From: Marinifilum flexuosum
Lineage (GTDB): Bacteria > Bacteroidota > Bacteroidia > Bacteroidales > Marinifilaceae
DNA: 64,000 nt
Assembly (NCBI RefSeq): GCF_003610555.1
Contig: NZ_RAPQ01000010.1
Coordinates: 372,001-436,000 of the forward strand
Direction of reading: 5' to 3'
The position numbers and the translations under genes were made by a program. Position 1 is the stretch's first letter. Each line of letters starts with the position of its first letter. This document shows, piece after piece, positions 26,076 through 35,625 of the stretch. The notes under the pieces are model-generated. The model saw nothing but the letters and a program-made list of their open reading frames with translations. It made no database searches and had not been told where the DNA came from.

Positions 26076-26717
26076 ATGTTGGAGATTAATAAAGAGCTGG
26101 AAGAATACATCCTTACACATACTGAAAACGAAGATCAGGTTTTAAAGGACCTTACCCGTGAAACTCACGTAAAAATGCTGCGCCCAAGAATGCTATCAGG
26201 ACACATGCAAGGCAAATTTTTGAAGATGATTTGTCAAATGATGAATCCAAAACGAGTTTTAGAAATTGGAACTTATACCGGATATTCAGCAATTAGCATG
26301 GCCATGGGAACATCAAATGATTGTGTGATTCATACCATTGATTGCAATGATGAATTGGAATATTTCACTCGTAAATTCATCAAACAATCGGGTTGCGAAA
26401 ACAAAATCGAATTCCACATTGGAGAGGCTTTAGATATCATTCCAAATATCGATGAAGAATTTGATTTGGTGTTTATAGATGCCGACAAAAGACAGTATAT
26501 TGAATATTTCGAAGCGATTTATCCAAAACTAAAACAAGGTGGCTTTGTATTGGCTGATGATGTTCTGTGGGATGGAAAAGTTTTAGAAGAAGTAGAATCA
26601 AAAGACAAGCAGACGCAAGGTATTTTAGCCTTTAATGATTTTATCCAAAATGATGAAAGAGTGGAGAATTTAATGCTTCCTATTCGTCATGGTCTGATGA
26701 TGATTAGAAAAAAATAA
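26076..26717 (+). CDS. Class I SAM-dependent O-methyltransferase
   Basis: A 213-residue methyltransferase of the catechol/caffeoyl-CoA O-methyltransferase group. Motif I is VLEIGTYTGYSAISMA. The acidic motif FIDADKRQYIEYF and the metal-binding Asp in LADDVLWDG follow. It is cytosolic. Substrates of bacterial members vary, including small phenolics and tRNA-linked groups, and cannot be set here. It is tightly coupled to the M16 protease upstream and convergent with the phosphatase gene after a 4-bp gap. Confidence 0.9.
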   Translation: MLEINKELEEYILTHTENEDQVLKDLTRETHVKMLRPRMLSGHMQGKFLKMICQMMNPKRVLEIGTYTGYSAISMAMGTSNDCVIHTIDCNDELEYFTRKFIKQSGCENKIEFHIGEALDIIPNIDEEFDLVFIDADKRQYIEYFEAIYPKLKQGGFVLADDVLWDGKVLEEVESKDKQTQGILAFNDFIQNDERVENLMLPIRHGLMMIRKK

Positions 26718-26721
26718 ATTT

Positions 26722-27504
26722 CTACTTTAAGTCAACAATCTTAACAAGAACAGTTGCTCCCAGGTTGGTTTGTCCATTTTTTTGAATGACTTGCCAGCCT
26801 TGTTTTTTCAACTGTTTCTCCAATCCATGGTTCAACATGCCATGAGCAACAAGCACTGCTGTTTCTTCTTTTTCTGCAACCTTTATCAGATTTTCAACTG
26901 CATACTTTACTCTTTGCTTGGCCTCTTTATTGCTTTCAATTCCTTTGTGATTAAAACCCAACAACCAACTACCACGGCTAAAAAATTGCCAAATCGGTAA
27001 AGGCAATTTGATAATGCTAGCGGCTTTTACCATTTTTATTTCATATTCTCGAAATATGGAATCGGAAACAACAGTATAATCTTTTCCAAATATTGCCAAT
27101 GCAGTTTCTTGTGAACGTGGCAAGTTGGAACAGTAAATGATATGATTCGGGTTTAAATTCACCTTCACCATTTCAGGATCGAAAGGAATAATTGGTGCTG
27201 AATTGTAATCGTAAACATACTGTTGAGCCTGTTTTGCAGAATAAAACAGTTTCTTTTTTAGGTTTGGTTTAGCATGGCGAATCAAATAAATCTGTAATTT
27301 TCTCTTGCCTTGTTTTTGCAATTCCAACTGCTCACCTGCATCTACCTCGTTAACACATGTAAATGCATCACATGTATTTACTGATTGCAGATACCTATTC
27401 TGAGTAACACATGATTGCATTACAAATCCACAAATAATCAGTAACAAATAATTTATCGGAACAAACTTTTTCAATTCTCTACTATCTAATTTCACAAACA
27501 CCAA
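26722..27504 (-). CDS. Histidine-phosphatase-family lipoprotein
   Basis: A 260-residue protein with an N-terminal hydrophobic stretch ending in GFVMQSC, a likely lipoprotein signal, so it is envelope-located. The phosphoglycerate-mutase-like fold is marked by the catalytic RHA in IYLIRHAKPNL (RHG in most members) and the second His in VLVAHGMLNHGL, with CSNLPRSQETA supplying the usual Arg. It probably removes phosphate from an unknown extracytoplasmic substrate. It stands alone between convergent and divergent neighbours. Confidence 0.82.
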   Translation of the reverse strand: MVFVKLDSRELKKFVPINYLLLIICGFVMQSCVTQNRYLQSVNTCDAFTCVNEVDAGEQLELQKQGKRKLQIYLIRHAKPNLKKKLFYSAKQAQQYVYDYNSAPIIPFDPEMVKVNLNPNHIIYCSNLPRSQETALAIFGKDYTVVSDSIFREYEIKMVKAASIIKLPLPIWQFFSRGSWLLGFNHKGIESNKEAKQRVKYAVENLIKVAEKEETAVLVAHGMLNHGLEKQLKKQGWQVIQKNGQTNLGATVLVKIVDLK

Positions 27505-27589
27505 ATTTACAAGATTTAAGTGATCATGAGCAAATAAATATTGTAAAAATTAGACCATAAGTTGGATGACAATCAATACTAAAAAGTGA

Positions 27590-27597
27590 TATCTTTG
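27590..27597 (+). promoter_or_regulatory. -7 box for selD
   Basis: TATCTTTG (TAnnTTTG type) lies 28 bp before the selD ATG. The -33 region is weak. Confidence 0.5.
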
Positions 27598-27625
27598 CCG
27601 GATCATTTAACAGATTACAAAAACA

Positions 27626-28666
27626 ATGGAAACAAAGAAACTGACACAGTTTAGTCCGGGAGCCGGATGTGGATGTAAAATCTCACCGAAAGATTTAGAA
27701 TGCATTTTAAAAAGCAGCACACCAAGAATTCCCAATCCGAACTTGCTGGTTGGTAACGATACTAAAGATGATGCGGCTGTTTACGATTTGGGTAATGGTC
27801 AGGCGCTAATTAGTACAACTGATTTCTTTACTCCAATTGTAGATGATCCATACGACTTTGGAAGAATTGCTGCTACAAATGCCATAAGTGATATTTATGC
27901 AATGGGTGGTAAACCAATTATGGCCTTGGCTATTCTTGCCTGGCCTTTGGAAAAACTTTCTACCGATATTGCTCAGAAAGTAGTTGAAGGTGCAAGAGAT
28001 GTGTGCGCAAATGCAGGCATTCAATTGGCGGGAGGACACTCTATTGACATTGGCGATCCTGTTTTTGGTTTATCGGTAAACGGAATTGTAGCCACCGAAA
28101 GAGTAAAGAAAAACAATACAGCCAGTCCAAACTGTACCTTATTCCTAACAAAACCTCTTGGTATTGGTGTTTTAACCACTGCCGAGAAAAAGAAATTAAT
28201 CGCTCACGAAAACAATCAAATTGCTGTTGATTTAATGTGCAGTTTGAACAAAGTTGGAGTTGTGTTTGGCGAGCAAGAATACATCAAGTCGATGACTGAT
28301 GTTACTGGTTTTGGTTTGTTGGGTCACCTAAGCGAAATCTGCGAAGGCAGTAATGTAAATGCAATAATCAATTACAATGATGTACCTAAAATTGAAGGCG
28401 TGGAAGAATTGATTCAGCAGGGAAGTACTCCTGGTGGAACCAGAAGAAACTGGGCTTCATACGGACATTTGATTGGTGAAATTACCGAAGATCAGAAAGC
28501 ATTGCTTTGCGATCCGCAAACAAGTGGTGGATTATTGGTTGCTGTTGACGACAATCATATTGATGAGTTTATCAGCATGGCTAAAAATGAAGGATTTGAC
28601 CTAAATCCAATTGGAGAATTGGTAGAAAGAACAAACAATAACGAACCTTATATCAGCGTAAAATAA
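27626..28666 (+). CDS. selD: Selenide, water dikinase
   Basis: SelD makes selenophosphate from selenide and ATP for selenocysteine and selenouridine. The N-terminal active-site loop [13 protein letters not shown] gives Cys15, Cys17 and Lys18. Cys15 aligns with the catalytic Cys17 of the E. coli enzyme, so this is the cysteine rather than the selenocysteine form. [28 protein letters not shown] and [10 protein letters not shown] are intact. It is followed after 2 bp by a YedF-like gene. No selA, selB or selU is in the window, so the downstream use of selenophosphate is not visible. Confidence 0.97.
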   Translation: METKKLTQFSPGAGCGCKISPKDLECILKSSTPRIPNPNLLVGNDTKDDAAVYDLGNGQALISTTDFFTPIVDDPYDFGRIAATNAISDIYAMGGKPIMALAILAWPLEKLSTDIAQKVVEGARDVCANAGIQLAGGHSIDIGDPVFGLSVNGIVATERVKKNNTASPNCTLFLTKPLGIGVLTTAEKKKLIAHENNQIAVDLMCSLNKVGVVFGEQEYIKSMTDVTGFGLLGHLSEICEGSNVNAIINYNDVPKIEGVEELIQQGSTPGGTRRNWASYGHLIGEITEDQKALLCDPQTSGGLLVAVDDNHIDEFISMAKNEGFDLNPIGELVERTNNNEPYISVK

Positions 28667-28668
28667 TC

Positions 28669-29010
28669 ATGCACAGAAATACATTAATTCAAGTTACTCA
28701 AAACGGAATGGGTAACGGAAGTGAAGAATTGGGCGTAAAATTGGCAAGCAATTACTTTAAATTATTGGATGCAGAAAACAGATTACCAAAAATAATTGTA
28801 TTCTACAATGCTGGTGTAAAATTGATTTGTGAAGATTCTCCAGCTTTGGAAGGATTGCAAAATCTGGCAAACAAAGGAGTAAGCTTGCTGGCTTGCAAAA
28901 CCTGTCTTGATCATTACAATTTACTGGATAAAGTAAAAGTTGGTAATGTTGGTAGCATGCCAGACATTATAACGCTTCAGGCTGATGCCGATAAGGTAAT
29001 TAATTTATAA
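28669..29010 (+). CDS. yedF: YedF-like selenium-metabolism protein, DsrE domain only
   Basis: A 113-residue DsrE-fold protein with LIQVTQNGMGNGSEELG, FYNAGVKL and LACKTCLDHY. This matches the C-terminal half of YedF, the sulfurtransferase-like protein associated with selD. The usual N-terminal TusA/SirA-like domain with its CPxP motif is absent, and the upstream sequence is selD itself, so the short form looks real rather than truncated by an edge. A role in handling selenium or sulfur for SelD is inferred from context. Confidence 0.85.
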   Translation: MHRNTLIQVTQNGMGNGSEELGVKLASNYFKLLDAENRLPKIIVFYNAGVKLICEDSPALEGLQNLANKGVSLLACKTCLDHYNLLDKVKVGNVGSMPDIITLQADADKVINL

Positions 29011-29033
29011 ACCGAGTTCAACTAAAAATATCC

Positions 29034-29068
29034 GAAGCTTATCACATAGTGTGGTAAGCTTTTTTTAT
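29034..29068 (+). terminator. Intrinsic terminator after selD-yedF
   Basis: An 11-bp stem with one wobble (29036-29046 with 29050-29060, AGCTTATCACA / TGTGGTAAGCT) is followed by T7. Confidence 0.9.
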
Positions 29069-29093
29069 TGTCTTGATATTCAAAACTGGCTTT

Positions 29094-29268
29094 TCGAAAA
29101 AATTGTGCATTTCCAATGACAATTACACATCCGTTCGAAAAGTCAGCCTCTTTCCAAGTGAAAAACTACTTTCATTCAAAAAGTTGGCCTTTTTCCAGTG
29201 GAAAATCTACTTCCAACCAAAAAGTCAAGCTTTTTCTATTGGAAACATCAATTCATTTAAGAAAATTG
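29094..29268. repeat. Degenerate ~41-bp tandem repeat with ~20-bp sub-period
   Basis: Four units begin at 29107, 29146, 29187 and 29228 (39, 41 and 41 bp apart). Each contains a TTTCCAnTG-type motif and an AAAAAGTyr end (gcctctttccaagtg, gcctttttccagtgg, agctttttctattgg). TTCC/TTCG cores recur about every 20 bp. The array fills the gap between yedF and the small membrane protein. Reading frames through it look like chance. Confidence 0.55.
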
Positions 29269-29324
29269 TTTGTGGATACCTTCCCTAAATTCAAATTCCT
29301 ACTCGTTGAATAATAAAATATTCA

Positions 29325-29792
29325 TTGGATAGAATTATCTATATGGATAATCTTTCGAAAGTTTCCAGAATGATTACATCCAAAAGATTTGTATATTTAA
29401 TACATATTAGTCTGTTATTATTCCTATTGAAAAGATTATTCACATACTTACTCCTGCTTTTATTCTCATTCCAAACTTTTGAGATCGCTTTTGTAGTGTT
29501 GAATTTCAAAATTAATCAGGATTTCTTTGCCGAGATTTGTGAAAACAAAGACAAACCAGAAATGAAGTGTAATGGGAAGTGTCACCTAAAAAAGCAAATC
29601 AAAAAACAAGAAGAGCAAAAATCGAAAAAGGAAAAAATAAACATCGAAAAAGAAATTCAGAACTGCATATTAATCACTAGCAAGATACTTCCACAACCTA
29701 AAACTAAAGTTATAGATGCTTCTTCCTTGTATAAATTCAATCACAAGCCAAGAAACTGCATCTCCGATGTTTTTCATCCTCCCCGAGTTTAA
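29325..29792 (+). CDS. Small membrane protein with Cys-rich MKCNGKCHL motif
   Basis: A protein of up to 155 residues, with starts possible at 29325, 29343 or 29370. A hydrophobic N-terminal region (one or two membrane passes) is followed by CENKDKPEMKCNGKCHLKK, then a Lys/Glu-rich stretch. Proteins with this CxGKC-type motif are commonly found next to TonB-dependent receptors in Bacteroidota. I do not know a named family. The Cys/Met/His set suggests copper or another soft metal. The downstream receptor carries copper-receptor residues, which supports that reading, but it is inference. Confidence 0.65.
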   Translation: MDRIIYMDNLSKVSRMITSKRFVYLIHISLLLFLLKRLFTYLLLLLFSFQTFEIAFVVLNFKINQDFFAEICENKDKPEMKCNGKCHLKKQIKKQEEQKSKKEKINIEKEIQNCILITSKILPQPKTKVIDASSLYKFNHKPRNCISDVFHPPRV

Positions 29793-29915
29793 TCCTTTCA
29801 ATTTTATCGAATAACGATGGCCTATTTTGTCCATCGTGTAATTGTATGTACCCAAAACTAAATACATACTACGATATCAATCGCTTAAAATTTTAAGGAA
29901 AAAAAATACAATCAG

Positions 29916-32135
29916 ATGAAACACATATTACTGACCTGTTTTATACTTTTAGGTATACAGGTCTACTCACAAAAAAGCATTCAGCTTTTAGATCAGGAAA
30001 CTGAACATCCCATTGCATTTGCCCACTACCTTTATCAAAACCAGAAAGGAAATACCAATGCCAATGGTGAATTTTCAATCAACTTTGTTAAAGGAGAAAA
30101 GCTTTACTTATCGCATGTAAACTATGGGAAAATTTCGTTTGCCGATAACGAAATAAAATCGGCCTTGCAATCGGGCAAGATTTATATGAGTAAAACCTAT
30201 GTTAGCTTGCTGCCAACCACAATTATTGCCCGAAAAAGAACTGCAAAAGAATCGGAAACCATGCAAATTAGTTCAAACGATAAACTTTCGCATGATGCTG
30301 GCGAATTCTTAAGTCAATCAGGTTTAATTGGTGGAATCCGTAAGAGCGGCAGTTACGGATTTGATCCTGTGATGAGAGGTTTTAAGTACGATCAGTTAAA
30401 CATTGTAATGGATAATGGAATGAGCGCTACGGCGGCTTGTCCCAACCGAATGGATCCCCCCATTAGTCAGGTTCCTTTAAACATGGTGGACAGGGTAGAA
30501 ATCACAAAAGGACCGCATTCGCTGCGATATGGGAATTCCTTTGCAGGTAGCATCCATTTCAAATCATCTACCAATGGATTTGCTGATAAAGCCAGTGCAT
30601 TTGGTCGTGCAACCGGAAGCTACGAAAGCAACGGAGAAATATTCAGAACCGAAGCTTTAGCAGGTGCAAAAGGCAAGTTCTACAATTTTGGAGTTTTTGG
30701 AGCCTACAGCGAGGGTTCGGATTATGAAGATGGCAATGGCGATAAGGTGGCTTCAGGTTTTAACAGAAGAAACATTGGACTTGCAGCCAATTTTAAACTC
30801 TCCAATTCTCAAAATATCCAAGTATCTGCCAATAGCAACTATGCCGAAGATGTTGATTTTCCAGCTTTAAATATGGATCTTCGAGAAGACGACACCAAAA
30901 TGATAAGTGTGGGTCACAAAATAACTTTTAAAAATTCAGCCTTGGCTTCTATCTCAACATCGGCAAATGCATCATTCGTTGATCATGAAATGGATAATCT
31001 TACAAAGAATTTAAATCCGCGAAAAGTGAATGCCATTACAAAAGCCGAAACGAAAAATTATGCTTTTAGATCGGAAGCGGCTTTTCAATTTAAGGAAAGT
31101 TCATTGTTTGCAGGTATCGATTACAAATCGGAAGAAGCAGATGGAACCCGTTCTCGTGAAATGCTGATGGGACCAATGGCTGGAAAAACAGCTTACGATA
31201 ATATTTGGCAAGACAGTAAAATTGAAAAACTGGGCTTTTTTGGTGAATATCATTTCTCTTTAAATGAGACACATTTTATTGCCTCAAGCAGATTGGAACA
31301 CAATTCCGCGAAAAGCAATTTTAGTTCTGTAATAAATGATCCTTCCGACGAAATAAATTTTTCATTTAGCATTGGTGCAAGTAAAAATTTATCGGAAAAT
31401 ATTAGAATGGGGATTTGGTTTGGAAAAGCTGAAAGAAGTGGAAGTTTAACCGAACGATTCATCAATCATATTCCCGTTGATGTGGATCCTTATGAAAGAA
31501 TTGGTAATCCTGATTTAGATCCGGAAATCAATTACCAAATTGACTACAATTTCAATTGGAACACTAAGTATTTTTCATTGGATATTAACCTGTTTAATTC
31601 TTGGTTGAGAGATTATATCAGCTCCGAAATCAGTTCGGATGTTCAGCCATTAATGGCAAGTGCTCCTGGTGTTAAACAATTTGTAAACATCAACAAAGCT
31701 GTGATGCGAGGATTCGAAATCGGTTTTAATCAATCCATCACAAATCTTTTGTATCACCGATTGAACCTGGCTTATACCTACGGTAAAAACAAGGAAATCA
31801 ATCAGCCATTGCCTGAAATTCCTCCTTTGGATATCCGATACAGCCTGGGGGCTAATTTGTGCAAGCAAAAGTTTACTCCTGAATTGATGCTAAGATATGC
31901 AGCCAAACAGGGACGAATCGCGGAAAATTATGGCGAAACGGAAACGCCTGATTTTACCGTTCTAGATTTTAAAGCAAGCTATCTGTTTTCCGATCATTTT
32001 CAAATTATTGGAGGAATCAGAAATTTATTCAATGAAGCTTACTACGAACACTTGAGTCGATCGGTAAAAGGCAGTAATCAGGCAATTTATGCACCAGGCA
32101 GAAGTTTTTACCTTACACTTAGCTTAAATCTGTAA
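29916..32135 (+). CDS. TonB-dependent receptor, predicted copper type (OprC-like)
   Basis: A 739-residue outer-membrane receptor. Signal peptide at 1-18, a carboxypeptidase-like N-domain to about residue 100, a plug at about 115-220, then a beta barrel ending SFYLTLSLNL. The plug has TAACPNRMDPP, giving Cys175 and Met179 in a CxxxM pattern, and the barrel has DHEM, giving His357 and Met359 in an HxM pattern. The copper receptor OprC uses CxxxM and HxM ligands about 180 residues apart; here the spacing is 182. That points to copper import. It is paired with the Cys-rich small protein upstream and is convergent (1 bp) with the nucleotidase. Confidence 0.88.
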   Translation: MKHILLTCFILLGIQVYSQKSIQLLDQETEHPIAFAHYLYQNQKGNTNANGEFSINFVKGEKLYLSHVNYGKISFADNEIKSALQSGKIYMSKTYVSLLPTTIIARKRTAKESETMQISSNDKLSHDAGEFLSQSGLIGGIRKSGSYGFDPVMRGFKYDQLNIVMDNGMSATAACPNRMDPPISQVPLNMVDRVEITKGPHSLRYGNSFAGSIHFKSSTNGFADKASAFGRATGSYESNGEIFRTEALAGAKGKFYNFGVFGAYSEGSDYEDGNGDKVASGFNRRNIGLAANFKLSNSQNIQVSANSNYAEDVDFPALNMDLREDDTKMISVGHKITFKNSALASISTSANASFVDHEMDNLTKNLNPRKVNAITKAETKNYAFRSEAAFQFKESSLFAGIDYKSEEADGTRSREMLMGPMAGKTAYDNIWQDSKIEKLGFFGEYHFSLNETHFIASSRLEHNSAKSNFSSVINDPSDEINFSFSIGASKNLSENIRMGIWFGKAERSGSLTERFINHIPVDVDPYERIGNPDLDPEINYQIDYNFNWNTKYFSLDINLFNSWLRDYISSEISSDVQPLMASAPGVKQFVNINKAVMRGFEIGFNQSITNLLYHRLNLAYTYGKNKEINQPLPEIPPLDIRYSLGANLCKQKFTPELMLRYAAKQGRIAENYGETETPDFTVLDFKASYLFSDHFQIIGGIRNLFNEAYYEHLSRSVKGSNQAIYAPGRSFYLTLSLNL

Positions 32136-32136
32136 A

Positions 32137-33561
32137 CTACTCACGAACAATCACGAATCGGCCTTGTACCTTTGGGTGCAAGGCTTTTTGTTTTTTGCAG
32201 TAATTACGCAATACTTCGTAGTCTTCTTTGGCATTTGCATCGGTTTCATCTATTAAAACATCACATTCCACATCAAGCTTTTTCAGAAAATAATTGTTCA
32301 AGGAAACAGTTAGCAATTCATCATCAGAAAGTACCTTATCTTTCCATTTTACTTGAATTGAATCTGTTTTCTGATCGTATTGATACGAAATGCCTGACAC
32401 ATGTAGCAATTGTCCTTTGGTATTGCCAGCAAATTTCTTTAGCAAAGATTTGAGCCCCTTTCCTTTTATCAGAATCTGGCAAATTTTATTACCAAATGGC
32501 AATAAGGATCGGGCCGACTTTAAAGTAAAATCACCTTGGGGAATATCAGCTCTAATACCACCTCCATTTATCAGGCCAATATCTGATTTGTGCCATTCTC
32601 TATAGGCATCAGTCACCAAGTTACCAGCTACACTTTCTTTGGTAATTCCATCTCTAAAATTCAATGGAACTTCCAAATAAGAAATCTTCTCTGCTAGTTT
32701 TAGTTCCATATCTTTCTTATAGTAGATTTCCATATCATGCAAATACTTCTCCGAGGCAATATTTTCATCTAGTGGAATGATATCAATCAAAGGCCTTACA
32801 TCTTTTTGCAAACTGATTTTGGCAACAGAACTCATGTTGCCTGCCGTAGCCACAATGGGTTTGTTTCCTTTGTAAAATACATTGCTTTCGTATTCGTATT
32901 GCTCCTCGGTAAGCACCAAGTCGATATCGGGAAATTGCTCCAAAAGTTTTCGGTTGGTTTCCAAATCTGTTTGAGTAATGGCAATTAAGAAGTCAACATT
33001 TTGCAAGTCTTCGATAATATCAGAAATCGCAATTGATAAATCTTCCTGTATTACTCGATTGCTTTTCATGGTAGAATTCATTGCATCGGTTAAACCGATA
33101 AATGCAATTTTAATTCCTCCAATTCTCTTCATTAGATACTTTGGTAACTTGCCAAAAGGCTCCCCATCTCGGTTTTTCAGATTAGAGCTAAACCATTCCG
33201 ATTTTGATTTACTTAAAAGTTCCAATATGTGATCTACACCAAAATCAAACTCGTGCTGACCAAAGTTACAGATGTCGACAGGAATTTCATTGAAGGCCTC
33301 AACCATAGGCAAACCTTTGTACATGCCTCCGAACAGAACGCCACCACACAAATCGCCACCATGAATTACCAGGGTATTTGAATTATCCGATTGGCTTTCA
33401 TCTACAACGGTCTTCAAACGAGCCACTCCTCCTCGTCCACCTTCTACATCATCAACAGGAAATATACGGTGAGCATCGGTAAAGTAGAGAATGTCTACCT
33501 TTTGAGCTGATAAATTGACATTTATCAGAAGTAATAGTAGTAAAATTAAAGGTCTGTGCAT
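32137..33561 (-). CDS. 5'-nucleotidase/UDP-sugar-hydrolase-like metallophosphatase
   Basis: A 474-residue exported protein with signal peptide LLLLLLINVNLSAQ. The N-terminal metallophosphatase domain has ILYFTDAHR, IHGGDLCGG and the family block FGQHEFDFG, in which the normal Asn of GNHEFD is Gln. The C-terminal 5-nucleotidase domain has LINGGGIRADIPQGDFT and LLPFGNKI. Family members cleave nucleotides or UDP-sugars in the periplasm. The Asn-to-Gln change touches a metal/catalytic position, so activity may be altered. It sits just downstream of the cobalamin series on the same strand but has a 64-bp gap and may be separate. Confidence 0.85.
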   Translation of the reverse strand: MHRPLILLLLLLINVNLSAQKVDILYFTDAHRIFPVDDVEGGRGGVARLKTVVDESQSDNSNTLVIHGGDLCGGVLFGGMYKGLPMVEAFNEIPVDICNFGQHEFDFGVDHILELLSKSKSEWFSSNLKNRDGEPFGKLPKYLMKRIGGIKIAFIGLTDAMNSTMKSNRVIQEDLSIAISDIIEDLQNVDFLIAITQTDLETNRKLLEQFPDIDLVLTEEQYEYESNVFYKGNKPIVATAGNMSSVAKISLQKDVRPLIDIIPLDENIASEKYLHDMEIYYKKDMELKLAEKISYLEVPLNFRDGITKESVAGNLVTDAYREWHKSDIGLINGGGIRADIPQGDFTLKSARSLLPFGNKICQILIKGKGLKSLLKKFAGNTKGQLLHVSGISYQYDQKTDSIQVKWKDKVLSDDELLTVSLNNYFLKKLDVECDVLIDETDANAKEDYEVLRNYCKKQKALHPKVQGRFVIVRE

Positions 33562-33625
33562 TGGAGTTTATTTTTCACTAAAATTACAAAAATGATAAGC
33601 TTATTGTATTAATGAATTATCAATT

Positions 33626-35458
33626 TTATTTCACGATAATCATTCCCTCATCGCCAACCAAAAGAAATAATTGAAGAGAACAAGAGTCATTCAGTAGTTG
33701 TTGACAATTTTTCAAGCATTTCTGAGCTACCAAATTGTAGAATGATTCATTCTCTGAGAATGGAATGATGTCTAAAATTGCATTGCCCAATTTCAACTCC
33801 ATAATTTGTTTTTGGATTATATCAGAATATCCAGCTTGTTTGGCCAAATCAGCAACAAAGTCAGCATTAAAAACCACATTCTTGCTGTGGGTATTCAAGT
33901 TTCCTTCTGCAAGCTTTACTGATTTACCGAACATGATGGCCACATTGATTTTCTCCATTCCCTCATCAACTGCCAACTTTATGGTATCACCAACCAAGTT
34001 GCCAAAGTGAATGTAAGCTACCTGTGGCAAGTGTGGAAATTTATCTTTCAGCCTGTTTTCACTTCTCTTTCCTGAGGTTAAAACAATTTCGGTGCACTGG
34101 TTTCCTTTGGCCACTTTCACCTGTTGTTTAATACTGGCCAAAAAAGCTTCATTCGATAAAGGTTTTACAATTCCCGTTGTCCCGATAATTGAAATACCAC
34201 CTTCCACTCCAATTCTTGGGTTAAAGGTAAGTTTGGCCAACTCTTCTCCTTCAGGAATATATGCCTTCACATTAAAAGCCAAGTCCATTTCGTATTGATC
34301 AGACAATTTTTCCAAAACATTGGAAACCATTTTTCGGGGAACCGGATTAATGGCTGGTTCACCAACAGGAACCTGTAGACCAGGCAAAGTAACCACACCT
34401 AAACCTTTTCCTCTTACAAACTGAACTCCTGACTGATCCATAACAGACAATTCACAACCAATTTCTTTGCCATGAATCACATCCGGATCATCACCTGCAT
34501 CTTTTATTACCACACAAGAAGCTGATTTACTTGATAAATTCTCTGGAAAAATAGCATACCTGGCTTTTTCTCCTCCCGGTAGCTCCACCTCAACCCATTT
34601 GGGAAATTCCTTTTCTGCCAAGGCAATAAGGCAAGCTTTTGTAGCCGCAGTTAAGCAAGTTCCGGTAGTAAATCCACTTCGCAATTGTCCATCAATTTTT
34701 AGGCTCGTTTTCTTTACCTGGTAGAATTGCTGCAGGAAAGATTTGGCATCATCCACCACATAATCGAAAGCAGGCAACTCTGGTCGCTTCACTACCCATA
34801 AAGGTATATTCAACTGTTCGGCAACGTTCTCTTTTGTTTCAAACAAACCCGATTCTCCACTCTCTTTCGAAAGTAAAATTTCAGCATTCAACTTCTTTGT
34901 TAAAATCGCCAATTCCTCTACTCCTGCCTTTGGATCCATTGGAATTACATACTGATAATCCAAATCGGTTTCCCTAGCTTTTTGGCGACTAAGGTCGGTA
35001 TCTAAAATTCTAAAATGACAAATTCTTTGAGTCCAGAGCGGTTTTAATTTGTTGATCGTTTGAACACCTGTTAAGGCCAATATATTCTGATACTCTTCTT
35101 GCAAAAGTGCCTCTGTCATGCACTCGTAGGAATCGAACAAGCGCACCTGATTGGATGATTTAATTTCTGGAAACTTTCGCTCGTAACGTATGGTTGAAAT
35201 TCCTAACTCCTGAGCGACCTGGTAGATGTTATCATGCAAATGAACGGCAAAAGGGTGAGCCGCATCAACAATCAATCGAATATCCTTTTTTTGACAGAAC
35301 TCCTTAATTTTCGAGCTGTCCATATCTCCAAAAATACGCTCGCCTTTAATTTGTTTGTGCGAGTCGTTTTTTGTGGAATAAAAGTACTGCTGATCGATAA
35401 TGTCGAATAGTTCAGCAACTCTTTTTCCTTCTGTTGTTCCGCCAAAAATCAGTATCAT
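33626..35458 (-). CDS. cbiJ-cbiD: Fused precorrin-6A reductase and cobalt-precorrin-5B C1-methyltransferase
   Basis: A 610-residue fusion. Residues 1-245 are CbiJ/CobK, a NADPH reductase of the corrin macrocycle (FGGTTEGKRVAELFD, DAAHPFAVHLHDN, LTGVQTINKL). Residues 255-600 are CbiD, the SAM-dependent C1 methylase of the anaerobic route (LRSGFTTGTCLTAATKACLIA at 259-279 in part, then GTTGIVKP). CbiD occurs in the anaerobic pathway, which fits CbiG nearby. It is the last biosynthetic gene of the riboswitch operon, cytosolic. Fusing steps that follow each other closely may help pass on labile intermediates. Confidence 0.93.
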   Translation of the reverse strand: MILIFGGTTEGKRVAELFDIIDQQYFYSTKNDSHKQIKGERIFGDMDSSKIKEFCQKKDIRLIVDAAHPFAVHLHDNIYQVAQELGISTIRYERKFPEIKSSNQVRLFDSYECMTEALLQEEYQNILALTGVQTINKLKPLWTQRICHFRILDTDLSRQKARETDLDYQYVIPMDPKAGVEELAILTKKLNAEILLSKESGESGLFETKENVAEQLNIPLWVVKRPELPAFDYVVDDAKSFLQQFYQVKKTSLKIDGQLRSGFTTGTCLTAATKACLIALAEKEFPKWVEVELPGGEKARYAIFPENLSSKSASCVVIKDAGDDPDVIHGKEIGCELSVMDQSGVQFVRGKGLGVVTLPGLQVPVGEPAINPVPRKMVSNVLEKLSDQYEMDLAFNVKAYIPEGEELAKLTFNPRIGVEGGISIIGTTGIVKPLSNEAFLASIKQQVKVAKGNQCTEIVLTSGKRSENRLKDKFPHLPQVAYIHFGNLVGDTIKLAVDEGMEKINVAIMFGKSVKLAEGNLNTHSKNVVFNADFVADLAKQAGYSDIIQKQIMELKLGNAILDIIPFSENESFYNLVAQKCLKNCQQLLNDSCSLQLFLLVGDEGMIIVK

Positions 35459-35575
35459 ATCAGTAAAGTCTTGAATAGTTGAAATAGTGAAAAAGTAGAA
35501 AAGTCCTGAAATGTAAACTCAAAATAATTAGCTCAATCAAGTAATTCTCATTCCTAATTCACACAATAAGGTAAA

Positions 35576-35616
35576 ACTTTCATGACGGCAGGTGATTCTC
35601 ATTCCATCATGAAAGT
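35576..35616. repeat. Long-loop hairpin in cob operon gap
   Basis: Arms ACTTTCATGA and TCATGAAAGT enclose a 21-nt loop in the 167-bp gap between cbiJD and cbiGF. No T tract is seen; it could be a repeat or an RNA-stability element. Confidence 0.45.
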
Positions 35617-35625
35617 ATTTACAAT

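Noticed and set aside
27626-27680. Selenocysteine codon in selD
   Set aside because: The active-site codons are TGT/TGC for Cys; there is no in-frame TGA.
29073-29313. Short frames in the selD-yedF downstream gap
   Set aside because: They lie on a degenerate 41-bp repeat and lack a plausible start context.
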